Positions 52,549-61,531 of a stretch of 64,000 bases of DNA are shown one piece after another. Positions within the stretch are counted from its first letter, which is position 1, and every line of letters starts with the position of its first letter. Both the position numbers and the translations under genes were made by a program. The stretch is from assembly GCF_017815135.1 (NCBI RefSeq), contig NZ_JAGJCF010000003.1, positions 1-64,000 on the forward strand, written 5' to 3'. The DNA is from Jiella mangrovi (GTDB lineage: Bacteria; Pseudomonadota; Alphaproteobacteria; Rhizobiales; Rhizobiaceae). The notes under the pieces are model-generated. The model searched no databases, was not told the DNA's origin, and saw nothing but the letters and a program-made list of their open reading frames with translations.

Positions 52549-53399
52549 TTCGCCTCCCTGCGTCCACCGAACATCGTGGAGAGGAGGACGAGGATCAGGC
52601 TGGAGGCGACCAAAAACACCGCCATCGCGGCAGCAAACGGCATGTTGGACTGGTAGACCGCCTGATCGGTGATCAGCACCGACAGCGTCCAGTGCTGTGG
52701 CCGGCCGAGAAGCTGCGGCAAGAGATAGGCGCCGAGGGCGAAAACGAAGACGATGATGAAGGTCGCGACCAGTGCGTTTCTGAGGCTCGGCACGATGACG
52801 TTGAAGAACGCGCGGACCGGCGAGGCGCCGAGCGTGCGGGCGGCCTCCGAAAGCGAGGGGTCGAGCCGGGAAAAAGCCGGATAAAGGACGAGGATCGAAT
52901 AGGGAAAGGCCTGGTAGACCATGCCGCAAAGGACGGCGGTGAAGCTCGGGCTCCAGGCCTCGGGCCCGTCCATGAGGCCGATCGCGACGAAGAGGTTGGA
53001 AAGGCCGGCGGTGCGCGACAGGAGCGTCGACCAGGCAAAGCCGATGATGACTTCGGAAAGCGACAGCACCGCCATCATCGCCACCAGCCAGGGCACCTGA
53101 GAGCGCCGGGGCAGCCGCGACAGGAGATAGGTGAAGGGCGCGCCGATCGTCAGGCATACGGCCGAGACAAGCGCCGAAAGCCCGACGGAAAACAGAAGGA
53201 TGTCGGCGAAGAACCAGGACAGGAAGCGCTGGTAGTTCGCCGTGGTCAGGACCGGCGTGTAGAACCCGCCCTGTTCGCGCGAAAAGAACGAGACCGCGAT
53301 CATCAGGCCGAAGGGAACGACGAAGAACGCCGCGAGCATCACCGCCGGAAAGGCGAGTGCCGCCTGACCGCTGGCGTTGGTTCTCGCCGGAGCGCTCAT
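52545..53399 (-). CDS. ABC transporter permease (PotB/PotH-type)
   Basis: A 284-residue permease. Six helices and an EAA loop (LSEAARTLGASPVRAFFNVIVPSL) mark the polyamine-type family. It follows the ATPase with a 4-nt overlap (ATGA), and is followed by the second permease. Confidence 0.92.
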   Translation of the reverse strand: MSAPARTNASGQAALAFPAVMLAAFFVVPFGLMIAVSFFSREQGGFYTPVLTTANYQRFLSWFFADILLFSVGLSALVSAVCLTIGAPFTYLLSRLPRRSQVPWLVAMMAVLSLSEVIIGFAWSTLLSRTAGLSNLFVAIGLMDGPEAWSPSFTAVLCGMVYQAFPYSILVLYPAFSRLDPSLSEAARTLGASPVRAFFNVIVPSLRNALVATFIIVFVFALGAYLLPQLLGRPQHWTLSVLITDQAVYQSNMPFAAAMAVFLVASSLILVLLSTMFGGRREAK

Positions 53400-54439
53400 C
53401 GCGCCACACCTTCGGAAAAGACGACGACGGCGTCCGGAGCGATCGAGAGCGAAACCTCGTCACCGACGGCAAGGGCGTCGTGGCCGCTCGCGCGCTGGGC
53501 AATCATCCGGCCGGCCTCTGTCGAAAGGTATATCTCGACGGCGGAGCCCATGTCCCGCACGAACTCGACGGTCGCCGGGATCGGGGCATCGCCGGCCGGG
53601 CGAATGACGACGTCTTCCGGCCGCACGGAGATTTCGGCTTCCCGCCGGCCGGCGCCCAGTTGAAGTCCGGGGATGGTGCCGCCGGCGATCTCGGCGCCGC
53701 CTTTTCCCGGCTTTGCGACGAGACAGTTCGTCTGCCCGAGGAAATCGGCGACGAAGGGCGAAGCCGGCTTGCGATAGACATCGATCGGCCGGTCCATCTG
53801 GAGGATCCGGCCGCCCTCCATGACGACGATCGCATCGGCCATGGTCATCGCCTCGCGCTGATCATGGGTGACGACGATCGTGGTGATGCCGAGCCGCTCC
53901 TGGAGTTGCCTGAGCTCGACCTGCATCGCCTCGCGCAGTTTGGCGTCGAGGGCCGAGAGCGGCTCGTCGAGCAGGAAGAGCTTCGGCGAGACGGACAGGG
54001 CTCTTGCAATCGCCACGCGCTGGCGCTGGCCACCCGAAAGCTGGGTGATCGGCCGATCCGCGACGCCCGGCAGGCGCACGAGATCGAGAAGCTCGGCGAC
54101 CCGTTTCTCGCGCTCGGCCTTTCCCCTGCCGCGGATTTTCAAGGGATAGGCGATGTTCTCGCGGACGCTCAGATGCGGAAACAGGGCGAGCGACTGGAAA
54201 ACCATCCCGAAATCCCGGCGATGGACGGGCGTCGCGTCGATCCGCTCGCCTTCGAACTTCACCTCGCCCGAGCTCGCCGATTCAAGCCCGGCGATGATCC
54301 GCAACAAAGTGGTCTTGCCGCAGCCGGAGGGTCCGAGCAGGCAGACGAAGCTGCCTGGCGGCACGGACAGGGTGGCGTCGTCGACGGCGACGATGTCGCC
54401 ATAGCGCTTGGTCACGGCGACGAGGTCGAGCGTGCTCAT
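53396..54439 (-). CDS. ABC transporter ATP-binding protein (PotA-type)
   Basis: A 347-residue ATPase: Walker A GPSGCGKTT, signature LSGGQRQRVAIARAL, Walker B LFLLDEPLSALDA, H-loop VVTHDQREA, then a TOBE domain in the last 100 residues. ATG at 54439 is used; a TTG at 54445 with GAGGA ahead is possible. It starts 183 bp after the binding-protein gene, with a hairpin between. Confidence 0.92.
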   Translation of the reverse strand: MSTLDLVAVTKRYGDIVAVDDATLSVPPGSFVCLLGPSGCGKTTLLRIIAGLESASSGEVKFEGERIDATPVHRRDFGMVFQSLALFPHLSVRENIAYPLKIRGRGKAEREKRVAELLDLVRLPGVADRPITQLSGGQRQRVAIARALSVSPKLFLLDEPLSALDAKLREAMQVELRQLQERLGITTIVVTHDQREAMTMADAIVVMEGGRILQMDRPIDVYRKPASPFVADFLGQTNCLVAKPGKGGAEIAGGTIPGLQLGAGRREAEISVRPEDVVIRPAGDAPIPATVEFVRDMGSAVEIYLSTEAGRMIAQRASGHDALAVGDEVSLSIAPDAVVVFSEGVAR

Positions 54440-54471
54440 GGGCAAAGTGTTCCTCGGGCAGCGGGATGGTT

Positions 54472-54496
54472 CTCATCCCGGGCAGGCCCGGGACGA
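54472..54496. repeat. Single REP-type hairpin in the ABC operon
   Basis: CCCGGGC (54477-54483) pairs with GCCCGGG (54486-54492) across two bases, in a TCAT...GACGA context like the CGTCATCCCGGG elements. It lies between the binding-protein gene and the ATPase gene of one operon. Such hairpins can protect the upstream mRNA and give more binding protein than ATPase. Confidence 0.65.
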
Positions 54497-54622
54497 AGCA
54501 AGGTGAGGGGCGCTCATGCAGCCGGGCGCCGCGGCTTCAACGATCGCGGGTCTCGGCTGCGCCGCCCCGTGAGGGCTCATCGAGCCCGGGGAGGGCGGAA
54601 TGGCGCCGCGAAGCCTTCATCG

Positions 54623-55711
54623 TCAGCCGACGATCAGCTCGGTCCATTTCTGGTTCAGCCAGTCGGACTTCTCGACATAGAGATCGTAGCGCGGGACGAT
54701 CGGCTCGATTTCCGAGGAGACCGCTGCGAACTCCTTGTCGGTCAGGTCGAGGACGTCGCGTTTGAGCACCGGCGCTGTGCCGACCTTGCGGGCGAGGAGC
54801 CCGGCGATCTCCGGCTGCGTCATGTAATCGATGAAGGTCGTCGCGAGATTGAGCTTCTGCGAAGCCTTCGTCACCGCCCAGCAGCCCGAATCGGAAATTC
54901 CACCCTCCTTGGGGAAGGTCGAGCGCACCGGGAAACCGTCGGCGGCGGCCAGTCCGGTGACGTCGTGGTAATACTGGCCCATCGGAATCTCGCCCGATTT
55001 CAGCGCCTGTTCGAATTGCGCCTCGTCGCGATACCAGAGCTGGACGTTCGGCTTCAGCTCGGCGAGCTTGTCCATCACCTTCAGGATACCGTCATCGGTG
55101 GAGAGGATGTCGGTCCCGCCGAAGAAGGTCTTCGCCGTCACTTCCAAAAGGAACGAGTTGGAGACCAGAGCAAGGAGGCCGAGCTTGTCCTTCTTGTCGG
55201 CGTCCCAGAACGTCGCCCAGCTGTCCGGCGCCTCAGGGAAGGCATCGGTGTTGGAGACGAGGGTGATGTACCAGGCGACGGCGCCGACGCCGGCGACGCG
55301 GCCATCGTCGTATTTCACCGTGAAGGGCGGCAGGATGGCGTCGAAATTTCCGATCTTTGCGGGATCGAGCGGCTGCCAGAGCTCGGTCTGCAGCCCTTTG
55401 CGCATGGCGACCTGGCTCATCATCGAGACGTCGGCCGGGGCGACACCGGCGCGGCCGGCCTGTTCGAGCTGGACGAGCCAGGCTTCGCCCGTCGGTTCGG
55501 CGACGCTCTCGACGGCTATGCCGGTCGCCTTGGTGAATTCCGGGAAGATGTTGGTGTCGAAGGAGTCCTTGAAGTAACCGCCATAGACGCCGACCTTCAG
55601 CGACTTGTCCTGGGCCCTGAGAACGGTGGGCATGGCGAGGGTGGCGGCGCCGGCGCCGGCGGCGAGAAGCGCCTGGCGGCGATTGAGGACGAGGGAAGGC
55701 TTGCGGGTCAT
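54623..55711 (-). CDS. Polyamine-type ABC substrate-binding protein (PotD/PotF-like)
   Basis: A 362-residue periplasmic protein. The N-terminus has a twin-arginine-like signal (LNRRQALLAAGAGAATLA). Mature blocks include LKVGVYGGYFKDSFDTNIFPEFTKATGI and LYVEKSDWLNQKWTELIVG. Family members bind putrescine, spermidine or guanidino compounds. GAGTG-type spacing gives no strong SD in the shown leader; ATG at 55711 fits the signal. It is the receptor for importer 2. Confidence 0.88.
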   Translation of the reverse strand: MTRKPSLVLNRRQALLAAGAGAATLAMPTVLRAQDKSLKVGVYGGYFKDSFDTNIFPEFTKATGIAVESVAEPTGEAWLVQLEQAGRAGVAPADVSMMSQVAMRKGLQTELWQPLDPAKIGNFDAILPPFTVKYDDGRVAGVGAVAWYITLVSNTDAFPEAPDSWATFWDADKKDKLGLLALVSNSFLLEVTAKTFFGGTDILSTDDGILKVMDKLAELKPNVQLWYRDEAQFEQALKSGEIPMGQYYHDVTGLAAADGFPVRSTFPKEGGISDSGCWAVTKASQKLNLATTFIDYMTQPEIAGLLARKVGTAPVLKRDVLDLTDKEFAAVSSEIEPIVPRYDLYVEKSDWLNQKWTELIVG

Positions 55712-55778
55712 GTCTTCACTCCTTTGGGGGATGGGCCGGATCCGTCTGGATCCTCCGTTTCGGGTAGTTTCGTTGATT

Positions 55779-56831
55779 TCAACGCTGGACCGCAAGGGCC
55801 GGTGACAGCCTTGCGAGGCTGAGAAGCTCGAACAGCATCTGGGCGCCGGCATGGGCGGTGTTGGTCGTCGCGTCGTATTGCGGGGCGACCTCGACGACAT
55901 CGCCGCCGATCATGTTGACGCCCGCGAGCCCGCGCAGGATGGCCAGCGCCTCACGGGTCGAGAGGCCGCCGATCTCAGGTGTGCCGGTGCCGGGCGCGAA
56001 GGCGGGGTCGAGACTGTCGATGTCGAAGGACAGATAGACCGGCCCGTCGCCGACCACGGCCCTGGCCTTTTCGACGATGGCGGCGACGCCGAGATCGCTG
56101 ATCTCCTCGGCATGGATGACGGTCATGCCGCTCTCGTAGGAAAACTCCCAGAGATATTCGGACGAGCCGCGAATACCGATCTGGATGGTGCGTTCGGGAT
56201 CGAGAACCCCGTCCAGCACGGCCTGGCGGAACGGCCCGCCATGGTGGAACTTGCAGCCGTCGAAGGGGCCGGAGGTGTCGCAATGGGCGTCGATGTGGAT
56301 CATCCCGACCGGCCGCCCGGCGCCGAGCGCGTGAAGCGTCGGCAACGAAATGGAATGATCGCCGCCGACGAAGAGCGGAAGGACACCGGCCTTCACGATT
56401 GCGGCGGCCGTCTTCTCGATGTCCTGATGCGATGTCGCAAGATCGAAGCGCGAGCGGAACGGCACGTCGCCGATGTCGGCAACGGCAATCTCGTGGGTCG
56501 GCATGGTCTTCAGGACGTGATTGTAGGGGCCGACCCGCTCGATGGTTCTCAGCGCCCTCGGCCCGAAGCGCGAACCGTTGCGGTTGGTGACGCCGAGATC
56601 CATCGGAACGCCGATCATCGCGACCTTCAGGTCGGCGAAGTCCGGCGCCGACCAGTCGATGGCGCGAAACGGAACGTCGAGAAGCGTCGGCAGGCCGGCA
56701 TAGGGCGCAACGCGGGTCCCGCTCGGGTCGAAGAGATGGTCCGCCACCGCTGCGAAGCCATCGTCATGGATCTTGCGCTCATTTTCGCCGGCAAAGCGCT
56801 TGCGGAGCGCGGCGAGTGCATCGTCGTTCAT
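55779..56831 (-). CDS. Agmatinase-family ureohydrolase
   Basis: A 350-residue binuclear-Mn ureohydrolase. Metal ligands sit in FVGGDHSISL, HIDAHCDTSG and SFDIDSLDPAFAPGTGTPE. It splits a guanidino group, giving urea and an amine. Agmatinase, guanidinobutyrase and guanidinopropionase share these motifs, so the substrate is open. It lies 34 bp after the aminotransferase and 67 bp before the binding protein. Confidence 0.9.
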   Translation of the reverse strand: MNDDALAALRKRFAGENERKIHDDGFAAVADHLFDPSGTRVAPYAGLPTLLDVPFRAIDWSAPDFADLKVAMIGVPMDLGVTNRNGSRFGPRALRTIERVGPYNHVLKTMPTHEIAVADIGDVPFRSRFDLATSHQDIEKTAAAIVKAGVLPLFVGGDHSISLPTLHALGAGRPVGMIHIDAHCDTSGPFDGCKFHHGGPFRQAVLDGVLDPERTIQIGIRGSSEYLWEFSYESGMTVIHAEEISDLGVAAIVEKARAVVGDGPVYLSFDIDSLDPAFAPGTGTPEIGGLSTREALAILRGLAGVNMIGGDVVEVAPQYDATTNTAHAGAQMLFELLSLARLSPALAVQR

Positions 56832-56865
56832 CGGTCGGAACCATCCTCGTCAGTCGTCGTCTTGA

Positions 56866-58047
56866 TCAGCTGCTTCGCGTTTCGAGCGAAAGGCGCCGCA
56901 TGATTTCCAGGATTTCGCCTTCCGGCACATTGGCGAAGGCGATCCTCAGATGCTTCTCCTGGCCGGGCCCGAAGAAGGAGCCGGGCAGCGCCAGAATGCC
57001 GAGATCGCGGGCAAGATCGGCCGCCACATCCGCCGCTGGCCGGTCCGGAAAGGGATGCCGTACATAGGCGAAATAGGCTCCGATCTGGTCGAGATGCCAT
57101 CCGGGCAGCGTTACGATCTCCCGCGCGAACAGCCGAGCCCTCGCGGCGATGGTGGCGGCGTTCTCCGACCGCCATTCGGCCATCGCGTCGAAGGCGAAGG
57201 GCAGGGCGACCTGGGCCGGCCGTGGCGCGCAGATCTGCAGGCTGTCGATCACCTTCTCGATCTCGCCGATCATCGCGCCGCCGGCGATCATCGCGCCGAT
57301 CCGGTGGCCCGGAATCGCATAGGCTTTGGAGAAGGAATAAAGGCCGATGAGATTGGTCTCGGCGCGCGGATCGGCAAACAGCGCGTGGGGGCAGCCGGCC
57401 TCCGGCGGCAGAAAATCGCGATAGGTCTCGTCGAGAACGAGATGCAGCCCGCGGCGCACGCAGATGCGGAACAGATCGCGCAGAAGCTCCGGCGGATAGA
57501 TGGCGCTGGTCGGATTGTTCGGGCTGACGAGGACGAGCGCGCGCGTGCGGTCGTCGATGAGGGCTTCCAGACGGTCCGGATCCGGCAGGAAGCCGGTCTC
57601 GGCCCGTGTCGGCAAAGCGCGTTTCTCGATGCCGAGCATGTCGAGCGTCATCTGGTGGTTGAAGTACCACGGCGTCGGCAGAATCACGGCGTCGCCGGCT
57701 CCTGCGACCGCGATCATCGCGGCGAAGAAGGCCTGATTGCAGCCGGCGGTGATGGCGATCCGGGCAGGATCGATGGCGGTCTGGTAGGTCTTCGACACAT
57801 GCCCGGCATAGGCGTCTCGCAAGGCCCGGTCGCCGAGGATGTCGCCATAGCGCGCCGCCGCCGGGCTTGCGGCGGCCTCGCCCAGACGCGCGGCGAACTC
57901 GGCCGGCGGCGCGTGGTTCGGAACCGCCTGGCTGCAGTTGATCAAGGGGCCATGACGCCCGTCATAGGCGCCGGCCCAGCGGTCTGCCTGGGCGATCGGC
58001 GGGGCCAGAACGGCCGCAAGCCGCGGATTTGGGCGGGGAGGGGTCAT
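56866..58047 (-). CDS. PLP-dependent class I/II aminotransferase
   Basis: A 393-residue aminotransferase of fold type I. The PLP lysine is in GLYSFSKAYAIPGHRIGA, PNNPTSAIYPPELL and LVLDETYRDF are the classic Asn/Asp/Tyr motifs. It may transaminate arginine or another basic amino acid, supplying the ureohydrolase pathway, which is inference. Its start overlaps the MBL gene by 4 nt. Confidence 0.9.
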   Translation of the reverse strand: MTPPRPNPRLAAVLAPPIAQADRWAGAYDGRHGPLINCSQAVPNHAPPAEFAARLGEAAASPAAARYGDILGDRALRDAYAGHVSKTYQTAIDPARIAITAGCNQAFFAAMIAVAGAGDAVILPTPWYFNHQMTLDMLGIEKRALPTRAETGFLPDPDRLEALIDDRTRALVLVSPNNPTSAIYPPELLRDLFRICVRRGLHLVLDETYRDFLPPEAGCPHALFADPRAETNLIGLYSFSKAYAIPGHRIGAMIAGGAMIGEIEKVIDSLQICAPRPAQVALPFAFDAMAEWRSENAATIAARARLFAREIVTLPGWHLDQIGAYFAYVRHPFPDRPAADVAADLARDLGILALPGSFFGPGQEKHLRIAFANVPEGEILEIMRRLSLETRSS

Positions 58048-58781
58048 GTCCGCTCTTTCTCGTCGAGCCAGTCGCGGACGATCTTCCTGTGCCGCTCGGC
58101 GCCGTAACTGTCGAAGTGGCCGCCATGAACGATGCGCACGGGCAGCGTCAAGAGCCGCTCCATCGAGGCGACATAGTCGGCGGCGTCGGCATGATAGGTG
58201 TCCTCGATCAGCGGGCCGTCATAGACGATGTCGCCGGAAAACAGGATACCGCTCGCCCTTTCGAACAGGGCGATGCCGCCCGGCGAGTGGCCCGGCGTGT
58301 GGATGACCTCGAAGTGCCGGTCGCCGAGATCGACGATGTCGCCGTCCTCGAGAAGCCGGGTCGCCGGGGCCGCCTTTACCCGATAGGTCGACGACAGATA
58401 GGGCTCCGGCGGCAGGCGGGTGAAGATCGCGTCGGTGACATAGGGGTCGGCGAGCGTCGCCCGGTCGTCCGGATCGGCGAGGATTTCGGCCTCGGCCCGG
58501 TGCACCGAGCGGTGCTCGAACTCGTGATGGCAGCCGATGTGATCGAAATGGGTGTGGCTCGCCACCGCCTCGATGGGGCGCCCGGTGACGAGCGGCACGT
58601 GGCGCCTCAGGCTGACGACGCCCATGCCGCTATCGACGAGCATGTCCTGATCGCGGCCACGCACATGCCAGATGTTGCAGCGGTAGAAGGTCTCGATGAA
58701 GGGCTCGAAGATCCAGGTGACGTCGTCGCCGACGCGTTTCGTCTCGTACCATTCGGAGGCGCTGGCGCGCTCGATGCTCAT
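58044..58781 (-). CDS. MBL-fold metallohydrolase
   Basis: A 245-residue metallo-beta-lactamase-fold hydrolase. The metal motif SHTHFDHIG and HTPGHSPGGIALFE, SGDIVYDGPL and VHGGHFDSYG are complete. It may be a lactonase or thiolesterase. It overlaps its neighbours by 4 nt on both sides, so it is a firm part of the operon. Confidence 0.9.
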   Translation of the reverse strand: MSIERASASEWYETKRVGDDVTWIFEPFIETFYRCNIWHVRGRDQDMLVDSGMGVVSLRRHVPLVTGRPIEAVASHTHFDHIGCHHEFEHRSVHRAEAEILADPDDRATLADPYVTDAIFTRLPPEPYLSSTYRVKAAPATRLLEDGDIVDLGDRHFEVIHTPGHSPGGIALFERASGILFSGDIVYDGPLIEDTYHADAADYVASMERLLTLPVRIVHGGHFDSYGAERHRKIVRDWLDEKERT

Positions 58782-59875
58782 GACCCCTCCGGCAGGACGA
58801 TCGCGCGGGCGGGATCATAGGCGAGGGACAGCAATTCGCCCTCGGCGGGGCTGATCTCCTGCGGCAATTGCAGGGTCAGGCGCTGGCCGTCGCCGGCAAG
58901 AAGGCTGGCCATGCGGTGGGCCCCCATGAAGGTGACGCTGTCGAGGCGGGCATCGCCGAGCGGCTGTGGCCTGCCGGTCGCCCCGGACCTGTCCCCAACG
59001 CCCGATCCGGCAAGGCTGAGATGCTCGGGCCGCAGCATCACCGCCGCCCGGTCCCCGGGTTTGAGCCTGCGCGACTGGTCTTCGCCCCGCAGCCGGCCGA
59101 AGACCGTCTCGATCGCGATACGGCCCGCCTGCGCCTCGGCGACGCGGCCCTGAAGAATGTTGGCAAGGCCGACGAAGCCCGCGGCAAACAGGCTGCGCGG
59201 CCTGAGATACACGTCCTCGGGCGTGCCGAGATCGGCGATCCGCCCCTTGTCCATGACGACCACGGTGTCGGCGATCGCCATCGCCTCCTCCTGATCGTGG
59301 GTGACGTGGATGAAGGTGCTGCCGACGCGCCGGTGAATGGCCGTCAGCTCGGCCTGCATCTGGCGGCGGAGCTTCAGGTCGAGGGCGCCGAGCGGTTCGT
59401 CGAGGAGCAGCACCCTGGGCTCGACGGCGAGCGCCCTTGCGAGCGCGATGCGCTGTTTCTGGCCGCCCGAAAGCGCATGCGGCTTGCGCCGGCCGACATC
59501 CGGCAGGCCGACCAGCCGCAGCATCTCCTCGGTGCGCTCGCGGCGCTCGGCGCCGGCGACGCCGGCCGTGCGCAGGCCGAAGCCGACATTGCCGGCGATC
59601 GTCATGTGCGGAAACAGCGCATAGTCCTGAAACACCGTGGCCGTCGGACGCCTAGCCGGCGGCACGCCGCGCATCTCCTTCCCGCCGATACGGATCGATC
59701 CCGTCTGCGCCGGAAGGAAACCGCCGATCAGCGACAGGAGCGTCGTCTTGCCCGATCCCGAGGGGCCGAGAAGCACGGTGAAGCTGCCGGCCGGGACGGT
59801 CAGGCTGACATCGTCGAGCGCGACGGCTTCGCCATAGCGCTGGGTCACGGTCTCGATCTCGACGGCGCTCGTCAT
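58778..59875 (-). CDS. ABC transporter ATP-binding protein (PotA-type), importer 1
   Basis: A 365-residue ATPase with Walker A GPSGSGKTT, signature LSGGQKQRIALARAL, Walker B LLLDEPLGALDLK, H-loop VTHDQEEA, and a TOBE domain. It overlaps the permease stop by 4 nt. It energises importer 1 with two permeases and a binding protein just upstream. Confidence 0.93.
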   Translation of the reverse strand: MTSAVEIETVTQRYGEAVALDDVSLTVPAGSFTVLLGPSGSGKTTLLSLIGGFLPAQTGSIRIGGKEMRGVPPARRPTATVFQDYALFPHMTIAGNVGFGLRTAGVAGAERRERTEEMLRLVGLPDVGRRKPHALSGGQKQRIALARALAVEPRVLLLDEPLGALDLKLRRQMQAELTAIHRRVGSTFIHVTHDQEEAMAIADTVVVMDKGRIADLGTPEDVYLRPRSLFAAGFVGLANILQGRVAEAQAGRIAIETVFGRLRGEDQSRRLKPGDRAAVMLRPEHLSLAGSGVGDRSGATGRPQPLGDARLDSVTFMGAHRMASLLAGDGQRLTLQLPQEISPAEGELLSLAYDPARAIVLPEGS

Positions 59876-60669
59876 GTAGAGGCCCTTCTGCGGCCAAAGA
59901 CCACGGCCTCGATGACGAAGACGAGCAGGATCGAGACGCCGAAGACCAGTGTGCCGATGGCGTTGGTCTTGGGGTTGAGACCCGAGCGCAGAAGGCTCCA
60001 GATCTCGACCGGCAGCGTCACGTCGAAGCGGGTGAGAAGGAAGGCGATGACGAACTCGTCCCAGGAGAAGGTGAAGGCGAGGAAGAAGCTCGCAAACAAG
60101 GCGGGCCAGATCATCGGCGCGGTGACGAGGAGAAGCACCTTGGCCTCGCTCGCGCCGAGGTCGCGGGCCGAGCGTTCAATATTCGCCTGATCGTCGGTGA
60201 GCTGGCTGTAGATGATCGCAAAGCAGAGCGGCAGGTTGATCACGATGTGACCGAGGCCGGTGGCAAGGAGGGATTTCGGCATTCCGGCGGCATTGAAGGT
60301 GATCAGAAGGCCCATGCCGATGATCAGATAGCTCACCGTCAGCGGCGCCATCAGGAAGCCGGAGAGAAGCCGCGAACCGGGCGGGCGGTGGCGGGCGATC
60401 CCATAGGCGGCGAGAAAGCCGAGAAGGACCGAGGCGAGGGAGGAGAGGACGCCGACGGTCAGCGAATTGAGGAGCGCGTCCATCAGCCGGCCGTCCGACA
60501 GGATCTGGTCGTACCAGCGCAGACTCGGCCCGTTGAAGGGCGGGATCGGGAAGCGTCCGCGATGAAAGGAGAACAGGACGAGGACGGCCACCGGCAGGAA
60601 GATGAAGCCGTAGAGCAGCCCGGCATAGACGAGGCCGAGGACGGAGGAAGCACGGAGCGGCCGGGTCAT
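59872..60669 (-). CDS. ABC transporter permease (PotC/PotI-type), importer 1
   Basis: A 265-residue permease with about six helices; EAA region ERSARDLGASEAKVLLLVTAPMIWPAL. ATG at 60669 overlaps the stop of the partner permease by 4 nt. A polyamine-type importer subunit. Confidence 0.92.
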   Translation of the reverse strand: MTRPLRASSVLGLVYAGLLYGFIFLPVAVLVLFSFHRGRFPIPPFNGPSLRWYDQILSDGRLMDALLNSLTVGVLSSLASVLLGFLAAYGIARHRPPGSRLLSGFLMAPLTVSYLIIGMGLLITFNAAGMPKSLLATGLGHIVINLPLCFAIIYSQLTDDQANIERSARDLGASEAKVLLLVTAPMIWPALFASFFLAFTFSWDEFVIAFLLTRFDVTLPVEIWSLLRSGLNPKTNAIGTLVFGVSILLVFVIEAVVFGRRRAST

Positions 60670-61523
60670 CGCGAACGCTCCAGCCGCAGCCATCTGGCGC
60701 AGGCGAAATAGGCGATGGTGACGACGATCATCAACAGGATCGAAAGCGCCGAGGCCATCGGGAAATCGGCCCGCCGTCCGACCTGCAGCATGATCAGTTG
60801 CGGCATCAGGAGTTCGTTGTTGCCGCCCAGAATCTGCGGGGTGATGAAATCGCCGATACACAGGACGAAGGTGAGGAACGCTCCGGTCATGATGCCCGGC
60901 AGGGTCAAAGGCAAGGTGACGTGGACGAAGGTGCGGACCGGCCCCGCGCCGAGGTCCGCCGCGGCTTTTCGGAACGACGGCGGCAGCTGCTTGAGATTGG
61001 CGTAGATGGTCAGGGTCAGCAGCATGACGAAGAAGTGGGTGAAGCCGATCACCGTCGCGAGGCGCGAATTGGCGAGATCGAGCGGCTCCGAGAGAAGGCC
61101 GATCCCGGTCAGCGCCTTGTTGATCACCCCGTTCGACGAAAGCACCAGCAGCCAGGAATAGGAGCGGACCACATAGGAGGTCCAGAACGGCAGGACCGCG
61201 AGGGCGAGCGCCAGGCGCTGCCAGCGTTCGGGCACGACCTCGGCGAGCACCACGGCAAAGGGATAGGCGAGGAGGATCGAAACGACCGTCACGATCGCCG
61301 TCACAACCAGTGAATTGGCCATCGCGCCGAGGAAATAGCTCCGCTCGAAGAAGGCCGCGTAGTTGGCGAAGGACAGGCCAGCGCCGCCGCTACCCGTCGA
61401 TGGCGTCAGGCTCACATAGGCCATCACCGCAAAGGGCACGGCAAAGAACAGGAGCGTGTAGAGGAGGGCGGGGCCGGCGAACAGGCTGCCCCGCACCCCC
61501 TCCATCGAGGGGCGATCACTCAT
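60666..61523 (-). CDS. ABC transporter permease (PotB/PotH-type), importer 1
   Basis: A 285-residue permease with six helices; EAA region FRKAAADLGAGPVRTFVHVTLPL. It begins 8 bp after the binding-protein gene and is followed by its partner with a 4-nt overlap. Confidence 0.92.
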   Translation of the reverse strand: MSDRPSMEGVRGSLFAGPALLYTLLFFAVPFAVMAYVSLTPSTGSGGAGLSFANYAAFFERSYFLGAMANSLVVTAIVTVVSILLAYPFAVVLAEVVPERWQRLALALAVLPFWTSYVVRSYSWLLVLSSNGVINKALTGIGLLSEPLDLANSRLATVIGFTHFFVMLLTLTIYANLKQLPPSFRKAAADLGAGPVRTFVHVTLPLTLPGIMTGAFLTFVLCIGDFITPQILGGNNELLMPQLIMLQVGRRADFPMASALSILLMIVVTIAYFACARWLRLERSR

Positions 61524-61531
61524 GACGGGCT

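Noticed and set aside
53357-55822. 821-residue plus-strand frame across the ABC genes
   Set aside because: It is the antisense of an ATPase and a binding protein with complete motifs.
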